DNA of 37,309 nt from Exilibacterium sp. (GTDB lineage: Bacteria; Pseudomonadota; Gammaproteobacteria; Pseudomonadales; Cellvibrionaceae): the NCBI GenBank assembly GCA_028280195.1, contig JANQMH010000086.1, positions 1 through 37,309 of the forward strand, read 5' to 3'. Both the position numbers and the translations under genes were made by a program. The notes under the pieces are model-generated. The model searched no databases. It was not told where the DNA came from and saw only the letters and a program-made list of their open reading frames with translations. Below, piece after piece: positions 7,871-16,094 of this stretch. Position 1 is the stretch's first letter; every line of letters begins with the position of its first letter.

Positions 7871-8419
7871 ATGCGCCGGCTGAAGCTGTTTATCCCGCTG
7901 TTTATCTTCATGGCGCTGGCGCTGTTGTTCTGGCGCGGTCTGGGTATCGACCCCAGCCATATGCCCTCGGCGCTGGTGGATAAAGCCGTGCCGCCGTTTT
8001 CACTGACCACGGTCAAAGACGAAACGCGGCGGGTCGACGAGAGTATTTTCAAGGGCAAGGTCTCGCTGCTGAACGTGTGGGCCACCTGGTGTGTTACCTG
8101 CCGCGTCGAGCACCCTTTTCTGGTGCAGTTGGCGGAGCAGGGCGTGCCCATCTACGGCGTCAATTACAAGGACGATGTCGCCGAGGCGCGCAAATGGTTG
8201 AAGACCCTGCACGACCCCTATATTCTCAGCGTGGTCGACAGCGACGGCCGCCTGGGTATCGACCTCGGCGTTTTCGGCGCACCGGAAACCTATGTCGTCG
8301 ATGCCGAAGGTATCATTCGCCACCGGCATGTGGGGGTGGTGGACGAGCGGGTCTGGCGGCAGACGCTGGCGCCGTTGATGACGGAGCTGGGGTATCAGCC
8401 GCAGGTTACCAGTCGCTAG
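7871..8419 (+). CDS. ccmG: Thiol:disulfide interchange protein CcmG (DsbE)
   Basis: A 182-residue thioredoxin-fold protein tethered to the inner membrane (helix at residues 5-21) with the active site WCVTC at 73-77 and the cis-Pro loop GAPETY (Pro138). CcmG reduces the apocytochrome CxxCH disulfide, directly or through CcmH, before heme attachment. It begins 6 bases after the ccmF stop. The usual next gene, ccmH, is missing; a TraB/GumN gene follows instead. Confidence 0.95.
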   Translation: MRRLKLFIPLFIFMALALLFWRGLGIDPSHMPSALVDKAVPPFSLTTVKDETRRVDESIFKGKVSLLNVWATWCVTCRVEHPFLVQLAEQGVPIYGVNYKDDVAEARKWLKTLHDPYILSVVDSDGRLGIDLGVFGAPETYVVDAEGIIRHRHVGVVDERVWRQTLAPLMTELGYQPQVTSR

Positions 8420-8455
8420 CCGCTAGTGATTGGGTGTTGTTGCTGGAAGCAAACG

Positions 8456-9322
8456 ATGAATAGAGTAAGAGTCTGGCTGCTGCTTGCTGTGGCGGCGCTT
8501 GTTGCGCTGCCGGCGCTGGCGGCGTCGCCGGTATGGAAGGTCAGCAAGGACGGGGCGCACTTTTTCGTCGGGGGTACCATTCACCTGTTGAGTGAGGCCG
8601 ATTACCCCCTGCCGCCGGGTTTTGACCAGGCCTACCGCCAGGCCGATACAGTGGTGCTGGAGATGGACGCGGAAGTGCTGCAGAGTGCGGAATTTCAGCG
8701 CGCGGTAGTGGCGGGGTCGACCTACAAAGACGGGCGCACGCTCGAACAGCTGTTGAAACCGAAAACCTACCGGGCACTGCAGCAGCACCTGAGCAGCCGC
8801 GGTATTCCCGCCGCCGGTATGATGAATCTCAAACCCGGCCTGCTGTCCACGACGCTGACGGTATTGGAGCTGGAGCGCCTGGGCCTGGCCGGTATCGGCG
8901 TCGATCAGCACTTCAGCAGGCGCGCCGGCGGCGACCGCAAAAAACGCCTGTATCTGGAAACCGCACAGCAGCAGCTGGCTTATCTCACCGAGATGGGGGT
9001 GGGCCGCGAGGACCAACTGATCGCCTATACGCTGCGGGATATGGAGCAGTTGCCGGTGTTGATGCGCGATATGAAAGCGGCCTGGCGCCAGGGCGATAAC
9101 GACGGCCTGCGCAAGTTGGCGCTGAAGCCCCTGCGGCGGGATTTTCCCCGCGCCTACCGCTCCCTGATCGTCGAGCGCAATCGCGCCTGGATGCCGCGCA
9201 TCGAGGCGATGCTGGCGACGCCGGAGATAGAACTGATTCTGGTCGGTGCGCTGCACCTGGTGGGCCGCGAAGGCGTGCTGGCCAGGCTGGCCGCCAAAGG
9301 CTGCGTGGTGGAGCAGCTATAG
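8456..9322 (+). CDS. TraB/GumN family protein, exported
   Basis: A 288-residue protein with a clear signal peptide (hydrophobic residues 6-20, cleavage after ALAA) and the two GxxH-type motifs of the TraB/GumN (ChaN-like/Tiki-related) family: GGTIHLLSEADYPLP near the start and VGALHLVGREGVL near the end, with LEMD in between. The family is thought to include metal-dependent peptidases, but most bacterial members have no assigned substrate. ATG 8456 follows GGAAG at a good distance and begins the signal peptide. The gene is 36 bases from ccmG and its 3-prime end overlaps the histidine kinase gene on the other strand by 6 bases. Confidence 0.85.
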   Translation: MNRVRVWLLLAVAALVALPALAASPVWKVSKDGAHFFVGGTIHLLSEADYPLPPGFDQAYRQADTVVLEMDAEVLQSAEFQRAVVAGSTYKDGRTLEQLLKPKTYRALQQHLSSRGIPAAGMMNLKPGLLSTTLTVLELERLGLAGIGVDQHFSRRAGGDRKKRLYLETAQQQLAYLTEMGVGREDQLIAYTLRDMEQLPVLMRDMKAAWRQGDNDGLRKLALKPLRRDFPRAYRSLIVERNRAWMPRIEAMLATPEIELILVGALHLVGREGVLARLAAKGCVVEQL

Positions 9323-10660
9323 CGGCAGCGTGACGGTGACTGTGGTTCCCGCGCCCTTTTCGCTGGCAATCGCCATGGTTCCGCCGTGGGCCTCCGCCAC
9401 CAGTCTGCACAGATACAGGCCCAGGCCGTAGCCGCCGGTCTGGCGCTGTCGCGAGGGGTCGACACGGTAGAAAGGCTCGGTCAGAAACTCGATATGGCGG
9501 CCGTCGACACCGCTGCCGCGGTCGCTGACCTCGACGACGATAGCGTCGTCGCGCCGCCAGAGGCTCAGGCTGACCGCTTTGCCGTTGCGGTGTCGGACGG
9601 CATTGGCGAGCAGGTTTTTCAACATCAGCTTGATCGATACGGCGTCGAACTGCGGTGCCGGTGTCAGCGGCGGCAGGTCTTCCATATGCACGTCGATGGC
9701 GTCTTCAGCGGCGAAGTGATCGCGCAGCAGAGCGCCGACCAGTTGGTGCAGATCGCAGGGCTGTCTGCGCAGTGCGCCGGTGCCCATTTCCAGGCGCTCG
9801 CTTTCCAGTAATTCCGCCAGCACCTGCTCCATCTCGCGGATATCGCCGATCAGCATTTCCCGCACCTTGGCATTTTCGGTGTTGTCGAAAACCTCAGTCA
9901 ACTCCGCCGCCACCCGCATGCGCGTCAGCGGCGAGCGCAGTTCGTGACTGATGGCCAGCAGCAGCTGCCGCTTGGTGTCGAGCATCTGCTCGATCTTTTG
10001 CGCCATCTGGTTGAAGACGGCCGAGAGCTGCCCCAGTTCGTCGTCGCGCCGCACCGCGATGCGGTGCTGCAGCTCGCCGTTGCCAAAGCGCAGCGCCGCC
10101 TGGTGCATGGCATTGATGGGGCTGAACAGGCGCTTGACCAACTGGTAGCTGCACCAGATAACGACCAGCATCAGGCCCAGCGGCAGCCAGGTGGCGGCGC
10201 CGGCCTCGGACAGCCGCGGCCGGTGGCGGGCGCTGAAATAGACTGTGGCGATTTCCGTATTGACGCGGATATGCAGATCGCCGCGGACGAAACGGTAGCT
10301 GACCTGCGGGTAATCGGTTGGCCTGAAGCGAATGTCTTGCAGGGCCTCGCGCCGCGGATCGGTGGACCAGAAGCCGCGTTCATCGTCAATGCTGATGGCG
10401 AGGCGGGTGCGCTCGGCAATGCGCCGGGCGCTGCCGTAGTCGGCGGGGCTGCCGATTTGCCCGGCCAGGTACAGGCTGTACTCGGCGATGGACTGCCGGA
10501 TCAGCCCGGCAACTTCACTTTGCGCGGCGCCGCGAAAGGCGCTGTGCAGCAGCACCAGCAGCAACAGGCCGGTAAACAGAAAGATCAGCAGCAGGCGCAA
10601 TGACAGCGAGCGCCGGCGCGCTAGGGTTTGGGCGGGGTTTTGCTCAATGCCTGCGATCAT
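9317..10660 (-). CDS. Two-component sensor histidine kinase (CpxA/RstB type)
   Basis: A 447-residue membrane kinase. Order: helix 1 (about 21-39), periplasmic sensor (40-157), helix 2 (158-174), HAMP (175-228), dimerisation domain with phospho-acceptor His239 (AISHELRSPLTRM), and a catalytic domain with N box NLLANAVRH (349 onward), DRGSGV (380-385) and GGYGLGL (409-415). All key residues are present, so it should be active. It overlaps the upstream response regulator gene by four bases (ATGA). The nearby Spy/CpxP-like lipoprotein suggests an envelope or metal stress signal; this is inference from context. Confidence 0.92.
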   Translation of the reverse strand: MIAGIEQNPAQTLARRRSLSLRLLLIFLFTGLLLLVLLHSAFRGAAQSEVAGLIRQSIAEYSLYLAGQIGSPADYGSARRIAERTRLAISIDDERGFWSTDPRREALQDIRFRPTDYPQVSYRFVRGDLHIRVNTEIATVYFSARHRPRLSEAGAATWLPLGLMLVVIWCSYQLVKRLFSPINAMHQAALRFGNGELQHRIAVRRDDELGQLSAVFNQMAQKIEQMLDTKRQLLLAISHELRSPLTRMRVAAELTEVFDNTENAKVREMLIGDIREMEQVLAELLESERLEMGTGALRRQPCDLHQLVGALLRDHFAAEDAIDVHMEDLPPLTPAPQFDAVSIKLMLKNLLANAVRHRNGKAVSLSLWRRDDAIVVEVSDRGSGVDGRHIEFLTEPFYRVDPSRQRQTGGYGLGLYLCRLVAEAHGGTMAIASEKGAGTTVTVTLPL

Positions 10661-11388
10661 GGCTCAGCTCCCGATGCGGCCTCGCCGACGAAGGTATAGC
10701 CGCGCCCCCATACCGTTTTGATATACTGGTCGCCGTGCTGCTGTTTCAGTTTTTGCCGCAGGCGGCTGACGCTGATATCGATGGCGCGGGAGAATATTTC
10801 CACCTCGTTGCCTTTCAATGCCTGCATGATGTCGTCGCGCGACAATACCTGATTCGGGTGTCTGGCCAGCAGCATCAGCAACTGGTACTCCGATGTAGTC
10901 AGCGCCAGCGGCCGCCCGCCCAGGCTCGCCTGCTGCAGATTCGGGTCGATTTCCAGCCCCTTGGAACCCGGCCCCTTAAAATCCAGCCCCTTGAAACACA
11001 GCAGCTCGCCCGGCGGGTGCTCCAGCCGCGCGCGCCGCAGCAGGCTTTGCATGCGCGCCACCAGCTCGCGCGGTTCGAAGGGTTTGGCCAGGTAGTCATC
11101 GGCGCCCAGCTCCAGCCCCACCACCCGGTCGCTGAGTTCACCGCGCGCCGTCAGCATCAGAATCGGCACATGGCTGTCGCGGCGAATATCGCGGCAGACT
11201 TCGAAGCCGTCCTTTTCCGGCAGCATCACATCGAGGATAACCGCTTGCGGGCGCCGCTGCCGCAGCAGCGCCATGCCCTGCGAGGGGCGCGACGCCGCCA
11301 GCAGCGACAATTCATAGCGTTGAAAATACGCAGCCAGCAATTCGGCAAGCGCTTCGTCGTCGTCGATCAGCAGGACTTGATCAGGCAT
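10657..11388 (-). CDS. OmpR-family response regulator (CpxR/RstA type)
   Basis: A 243-residue regulator with a receiver domain (Asp10/Asp11, phospho-acceptor Asp53 in VILDVMLPEKDG, Thr80, Lys102 in YLAKPFEP) and a C-terminal winged helix (LTTSEYQLLMLL ... SRAIDISVSRLRQKL ... VWGRGYTFVG). The linker between them is enlarged by three 15-bp repeats (10953-10997) that give FKGLDFKGPGSKG. It is the first gene of the RR-HK operon and is divergent from the GRDP-like gene, with candidate binding repeats in the shared upstream region. Confidence 0.93.
   Translation of the reverse strand: MPDQVLLIDDDEALAELLAAYFQRYELSLLAASRPSQGMALLRQRRPQAVILDVMLPEKDGFEVCRDIRRDSHVPILMLTARGELSDRVVGLELGADDYLAKPFEPRELVARMQSLLRRARLEHPPGELLCFKGLDFKGPGSKGLEIDPNLQQASLGGRPLALTTSEYQLLMLLARHPNQVLSRDDIMQALKGNEVEIFSRAIDISVSRLRQKLKQQHGDQYIKTVWGRGYTFVGEAASGAEP
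10953..10997. repeat. Three 15-bp repeats in the response regulator linker
   Basis: Units start at 10953, 10968 and 10983 (CCAGCCCCTTGGAAC, CCGGCCCCTTAAAAT, CCAGCCCCTTGAAAC on the plus strand). They encode an in-frame linker expansion. Confidence 0.8.
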
Positions 11389-11510
11389 GGTTGCGGTGTC
11401 TGTGACAGGGAATGCCTATGATAAAGCCAATTGTTTAAGGCTGCACCGCGGCGGCGCCCACTGCCGCCCTGTGCTGAACAAAAAAGTTATGTATTTCAAC
11501 AAGATGGCCT

Positions 11511-11527
11511 GTTACATATTGATACAT
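11511..11527. promoter_or_regulatory. Candidate response-regulator site (GTTACAT / GATACAT, 10-bp phase)
   Basis: GTTACAT at 11511 and GATACAT at 11521 are exactly 10 bases apart, the phasing of tandem half-sites used by OmpR-family regulators. They lie 123 bases upstream of the response regulator start (minus) and 130 bases before the GRDP-like gene (plus). A reverse-oriented relative (ATGTAT) lies at about 11489. No promoter with good consensus can be placed with certainty. Function is inferred. Confidence 0.4.
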
Positions 11528-11656
11528 ACAGTGGCCGCCGCTATGCTTCAGCAGCGTCTTTGGGATTTGACACTCAGCCGAATCCGGCGCTGCCGCGCAG
11601 TGGCGGTCATAGGCAGCGCGCCTGTCCGCGCGCCTGTCGTCGACAGGGTGATAACG

Positions 11657-12283
11657 ATGGAAAAACTGCTGCCGTATCTTTTTCTGCTGGCCTTTATTCC
11701 GGCCGGCTTTATCGTCCACAGCCGTATCATGGCGAGGGTCAGGGAGAGGCGCATTGAGCGCTTCGAGTTTCCCGCTGCCATCGTCGCTAAGGTAATGCAG
11801 AGATATCCGCATTTGAGCCGCCACCAGGCCAAACAGGCGGTTAAGGGGCTGCGCGAGTATTTTCAGATCTGCAATGTCGCCGGCCGGCGTATGGTGTCCA
11901 TGCCGTCGCAGGTCGTGGATGTGGCCTGGCATGAATTTATTTTGTTTACCCGGCTTTACCAGCAATTCTGCCGGCAGTCTCTGGGGCACTTCCTGCACCA
12001 TACGCCGGCCGAGGCGATGCGTTCACCCAGGCTGGCGCAGACCGGTATCAAGCGCGCCTGGCGCATCGCCTGCCTGCGCGAAGGGATAATGCCGAAGTCG
12101 CCCGACCGGCTGCCGCCGCTTTTTGCCCTGGATGAAAAACTGCAGATAGCCGACGGCTTCAAATATGCGCTCGACTGCACCGGTATGCCCGACGACCGTT
12201 ATTGCGCCGCGCATATCGGCTGCAGCGGCAGCGGCGGCGGCTGGGGCGCGGAAGCGGACGCGCCAGGCTGCGGTGGCGATTGA
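11657..12283 (+). CDS. GRDP-like (glycine-rich domain-containing) protein
   Basis: A 208-residue protein. It begins with a membrane helix (MEKLLPYLFLLAFIPAGFIV), followed by VSMPSQVVDVAWHEFILFTRLYQQFC and LGHFLHHTPAEAMRS, resembling the conserved WH...F/Y...FC...HH core of GRDP-like proteins, and ends in a Gly/Cys-rich tail (CSGSGGGWGAEADAPGCGGD). The His/Cys content suggests metal contact, but I know no assigned biochemical role. ATG 11657 is preferred over longer upstream options because AGGGTGAT precedes it and the membrane helix begins there. Its stop codon overlaps a set of GATACAT repeats upstream of the next gene. Confidence 0.65.
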   Translation: MEKLLPYLFLLAFIPAGFIVHSRIMARVRERRIERFEFPAAIVAKVMQRYPHLSRHQAKQAVKGLREYFQICNVAGRRMVSMPSQVVDVAWHEFILFTRLYQQFCRQSLGHFLHHTPAEAMRSPRLAQTGIKRAWRIACLREGIMPKSPDRLPPLFALDEKLQIADGFKYALDCTGMPDDRYCAAHIGCSGSGGGWGAEADAPGCGGD

Positions 12284-12307
12284 TACATATCGATACATTT
12301 GGATACC
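12282..12307. promoter_or_regulatory. Three phased GATACAT repeats upstream of the Spy/CpxP-like gene
   Basis: GATACAT at 12282 and 12292 and GATACC at 12302 are 10 bases apart each, matching the pair near 11511. They lie 70-95 bases before the lipoprotein start; a TACACT at 12339 may be the -10. The arrangement fits an activator site for the neighbouring OmpR-family regulator. This is inference from spacing and repetition. Confidence 0.45.
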
Positions 12308-12376
12308 CCGGCGAAAAGATCCCGCAGTCCGCCGGCGCTACACTGGCATGGCAGTCAAATTATCGAGGATTGTTTT

Positions 12377-12829
12377 ATGTCTAGCGCCATCTTGCAAAAC
12401 CGCGTGGTAAAAATAGCCGTCATCATGTTTTCGCTGCTGGCCGTAGCCGCCGGCCTCAGTGCCTGCCGCCACAATCACCAGGCCAAGGCGGAATACCTGG
12501 TGCACCATGTCAGCAAAGAGCTGGCGCTGTCCGCGCAGCAGGTGCAGCTGCTCAACGAAATCAAGGACTACGCCCTGCAGTCGCGCATGGCAATGGCCGC
12601 ACAGCGCCGCCAGCACCGCGAGCAACTGCGCGTCATGGTGGCGGGCGAGGCGCTCGATGAAACCGCCGTGTTGAACCGGCTGGATGAGCACCAGCGGGAA
12701 ATGGCGCGGCGGCTGAGCGAGATTCTGCCGACGGTCAGTGAACTGCACGCCTCACTGACACCGCAGCAGAAGGAAAAAATACTCGCTTTCATCGACAGGC
12801 ACCAGGCCTACGGTGACTGGCACCACTGA
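12377..12829 (+). CDS. Spy/CpxP-like LTxxQ lipoprotein
   Basis: A 150-residue lipoprotein with lipobox LSAC (Cys30) and a helical, charged mature part. It contains the LTxxQ-type signatures LSAQQVQLLNEI and LTPQQKEKILAFID that define the Spy/CpxP/periplasmic metal-sensor family. These proteins act as periplasmic chaperones or as brakes on sensor kinases. His residues at the lipid-proximal end (CRHNHQ) and the C-terminus (GDWHH) suggest metal binding. ATG 12377 follows GAGG at good spacing and starts the signal sequence. Likely partner of the neighbouring two-component pair. Confidence 0.8.
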   Translation: MSSAILQNRVVKIAVIMFSLLAVAAGLSACRHNHQAKAEYLVHHVSKELALSAQQVQLLNEIKDYALQSRMAMAAQRRQHREQLRVMVAGEALDETAVLNRLDEHQREMARRLSEILPTVSELHASLTPQQKEKILAFIDRHQAYGDWHH

Positions 12830-12853
12830 CGGCGGGCGAGCTGTAGCGGGGTT

Positions 12854-15061
12854 TTATTCATTGCGGTCGCGCTGCATCTGCCGCCGCAGCTGGCCGCGGC
12901 TCTGCGCACTGATGCCGGTGCGGGCAAGAAAATCTTCCGCGCCGTCCGGATCGTACTGCAGCATGCGCGTGTAAAGGCTTGATACCGCGCTCAGGCGCCG
13001 CTGTTCGGACTGCATGGCATTGATCAGCGGCAGCGCCGAGTCGGCCGAATCGCGGTGCTGGTGCACCAGGGAAACCAGCGCGTCGTCGCGGGCGCTGTCG
13101 CTTTTTAACTGCATCACCCACTGGCCGGCGGCCTGAGGGTCGAAGCGGGCCCAGCGATTGGCGGCGATACGGATCGCCGAACTGCGCTGGGACGGGTCTT
13201 CCAGGGTTTCGGCCCAGGCCGCGGCGGCGGCCGGCTCGCGGCTCGACCAGGTGCGGGTAATAGTATCGACCGCGACCTGGCGGTCCTGAGCCGAAGTGAT
13301 ATCGTCGACCATCGCCAGCGCCGCCATGGGATCGGTCTGCGCCGCCACCTGGGCGATGGCGCGCATGGCCTTAGAATAACCGGGCTCGCGCTGGTACTGC
13401 TGCAACCAGTCGACGGCTTCGCTCTGATTGCGCTGGGCATAGTTGGCGGCGACATTGCTGATCCACTGCTGCCTGGCGTCGCCGCGTATCTGGTCGGTCA
13501 GCTGCGCGGCCCGGTCCGGGTCCGAGGCCGCCAGCTGGTGCGACAGGCTCACCACTGTCTGGGTGTAGGCCTTGCCCTCGAGCTGGTTGACCCAGGCATA
13601 GGCGGCATCCAGATCCTGGGCCGCCCAGGACTGGATGATATGCTGCCTGCTGCGCTCCCGCGCCGGCCCCGGCGGCAGGCGCTCCAGGTAGTTGACCGCG
13701 GTCTGCGGATCGGTGGCCGCCAGTGAGCGCAGAATATGGTTGACCGTCTGGTTGCGCGCCGGCGTTGCCGTTGCACTCAAGGCCGCCTCCAGCGCCAGCT
13801 GCGGCCGGCTGTTGCCGATTTCGCGCAACACCATATTGCCGATCGAGGCCTGCATCGGCCCGTCAAACTGCTCGGCCCACAGCAGTGCCTCTTCGGGAAA
13901 GCGATTGGCGTACTCGCGCGCCAGGCTGGAGAAGACCTGCATCTGCAGTTTGTCGTTGTCGAGCGACTCCGCATGGCTGATGGCCGCCGGCAGGTCGACC
14001 TGGCCCCAGGTGCTGTAAATGCTGGCGTAGGCCGACTGGCGCGCGCGCATATCCAGCAGGTCCGCCTGGTTGAGAGCTGCCAGCGGATCGTCGCGGGCGA
14101 TCTCGCGCATGGCCGTGGCGATCAGGCTGCCGGTGTCGGTAAGGCCCTCCGACCTGGCATAGGCCAGGGCCGCCTCGGGATCGATTTTGGCCCACTCGCT
14201 CATTGCCCCGCGCATCAGTTCCCGGCGCAGCCGGGCGTCGTCCAGGCCGCGCATAAACCGCAGCGCCTGCTGCGGATTCTGCTTCGCCATATTCAGGGCG
14301 ATGCCGTAGACGGCGCGCTGCCGGAGCTGCTTGTCCGCCAGCTGCTGTGCCGCCTCGATCGCTGCCTGCGGATCGGTTTCGGCCTGCCGCACAATGCCCT
14401 CCAGCGCAAAGCGTTCGCTATTGACCGCCTCGTGCAGTTGCGCCGCCGCCTGCGGCAGCAGCTGCGGTGTATGATCGGCGACAGTGCGCATGATGGCCTC
14501 GCTGGCGGTGCGGCGCTGCTGGCGGTCGTTGATGCGGTTGGCAGTGGCGATGGCGGCGTCCGGGTCGACCTTCGACCAGGAGCGAAAAATACTGCTGAGA
14601 ATGGCGCGTGCGCCGCGCGGTGCCAGTGAGTCCAGGTGGATGAGCGCCGCCTGCGGATCGATTTCCGAATAGCGCAAAAACAGAATCTGCAGGGCCGCCA
14701 GGCGCTCGCCGTCGATGCTCAGGCGGTTGGCTTCCTCGATCAGGGATTGCAACTGGTCCGCATCAGAGCGTCCCGCCAGCGCGTACAGGGCTTCGGTCTG
14801 ATCGAAGTCGTTGGGTATCTGCAGGACATCGCGGATACTGGTAATGTCGGCAAAGTGCTGCTGGCGGCTGTTTTCCACCTCGCGGCGGCTCAACAGTCCG
14901 TCTCTGGCGGCGGTGATGGGCGCCAGCTTCGGCGCCGCGGTCGTTACGGGGCCCTGGGCGAAGAAACTCTCGGGGCCGGACTTGCCGGTGGCCAGATATT
15001 GCCCGAGCCCAAAGCCGACGCTGACACCGACCGTGACCGCGATACCGGTAACTACCCTCAT
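12854..15061 (-). CDS. Large membrane-anchored alpha-repeat protein, unknown function
   Basis: A 735-residue protein: an N-terminal signal anchor (VVTGIAVTVGVSVGFGLGQYLA), a short linker, then a continuous chain of roughly 30-40-residue helical repeats. Repeats share a pattern of W/A..DP.AA..A..L...R, for example SWSKVDPDAAIATANRI, EWAKIDPEAALAYARSE, TWGQVDLPAAISHAESL and RWARFDPQAAGQWVMQL. This looks like an alpha-solenoid made for protein contacts, facing the periplasm. I do not recognise a characterised relative. ATG 15061 has GGAG five bases upstream and is preferred to GTG 15067. It is monocistronic and ends facing the LTxxQ gene. Confidence 0.75.
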   Translation of the reverse strand: MRVVTGIAVTVGVSVGFGLGQYLATGKSGPESFFAQGPVTTAAPKLAPITAARDGLLSRREVENSRQQHFADITSIRDVLQIPNDFDQTEALYALAGRSDADQLQSLIEEANRLSIDGERLAALQILFLRYSEIDPQAALIHLDSLAPRGARAILSSIFRSWSKVDPDAAIATANRINDRQQRRTASEAIMRTVADHTPQLLPQAAAQLHEAVNSERFALEGIVRQAETDPQAAIEAAQQLADKQLRQRAVYGIALNMAKQNPQQALRFMRGLDDARLRRELMRGAMSEWAKIDPEAALAYARSEGLTDTGSLIATAMREIARDDPLAALNQADLLDMRARQSAYASIYSTWGQVDLPAAISHAESLDNDKLQMQVFSSLAREYANRFPEEALLWAEQFDGPMQASIGNMVLREIGNSRPQLALEAALSATATPARNQTVNHILRSLAATDPQTAVNYLERLPPGPARERSRQHIIQSWAAQDLDAAYAWVNQLEGKAYTQTVVSLSHQLAASDPDRAAQLTDQIRGDARQQWISNVAANYAQRNQSEAVDWLQQYQREPGYSKAMRAIAQVAAQTDPMAALAMVDDITSAQDRQVAVDTITRTWSSREPAAAAAWAETLEDPSQRSSAIRIAANRWARFDPQAAGQWVMQLKSDSARDDALVSLVHQHRDSADSALPLINAMQSEQRRLSAVSSLYTRMLQYDPDGAEDFLARTGISAQSRGQLRRQMQRDRNE

Positions 15062-15296
15062 AGTCACTCCATTCCCATTGCCGGACAGCAGAGTTTACCA
15101 CCAGCTTACCCCCGGGCGGCACCGCCCGCGCCGGTATGCGGTGACCGCAATATCAGACGCCAGCGCGCAGATTAATGCTAACGTCAGAGGAATTCCAGCA
15201 AAATCAGGGCCTTAGGCAGGGTATTTGGCTGATTTGTGATATTGCACTGAGGTAAGCCCCGATCCCTGCGTATTTACTGGTAAAAGGGGAATCGTG

Positions 15297-16021
15297 ATGT
15301 CTGAAGTAGAGAAGGGAAACTGCTGCGGCCTGGTGATGCCGATTTCCGCCATCGACGGCTGCAGCGAACAGCACTGGGCGGATGTCAAGGCGGTGCTGAG
15401 CGAAGCGGTGGAGGCCGCGGGGTTCATAAAACCAGCTATTCCTTCGACACATCACCGATCGAACACCTGGAATATCCCCGGGATTTGCGTTTTACCAAGA
15501 TTGTGGAGTTTAAGGAAGCGCTGAAGGATAAGATTATTGCCACCTATAAAAAGGCCACGGAAGGTGCCGGCTATACCACGTTTTTGAAGCACTTCGGTAC
15601 TTTCACCGTTGCCGAACTGGATACCAAAGAGGTTTCGAAAGAGGATTTTATTATCGAACAGCTGCGGGAATTGAAAAAAGCGATGCAGCGGCAGGAAGCC
15701 ATCTATTATGAGCGGATATTTTCCGATCCGAACAGTTATCGGGACTATCCGACGGATAAGACCCGGATAGAGATGATGAGGGCGGTGAAGCAGGTTTTGA
15801 GTAGGGAGTGCAGGGATATACCCCCGTCGAAGCGGCAATTGCCCGAGGTGCGGGAGAAGGTTTTTTCGATTGTTTCGAGGAATGACAGGTTACACAGGTA
15901 TTTTGAGAGTCCGCGGGAGGCGGAGGTTATTTTTATGATGTTTTTGATGAGTTGGTGGCGCAGGGGGAGGGCGGGGAATGCTGGTTGGGTAGGTTGTTTA
16001 ACTTTAGGCCGGGCTTTATGA
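15297..16021 (+). pseudogene. Disrupted defence-island type gene with internal deletion
   Basis: The N-terminal piece reads MSEVEKGNCCGLVMPISAID, then CSEQHWADVKAVLSEAVEAAGF (to about 15425). A second frame, from AAA at 15428, reads KTSYSFDTSPIEHLEYPRDL and continues to 16021. From memory, intact relatives have both segments in one frame, separated by roughly 60-70 residues with a nucleotide-binding look (CDVSGKNPNVMFELG type). So a deletion appears to have removed the middle and shifted the frame by one; the N-terminal frame stops at 15524. The family has a TIR/deoxyribosyltransferase-like feel and is often seen among defence genes, but I cannot name its activity. Confidence 0.65.
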
Positions 16022-16094
16022 TTTTTGAGTTAATCGATCCATAGCGGGCGTTGTGAGTGAACTGCATCCTGGAATTCTAATAACGAGAAAGTGA

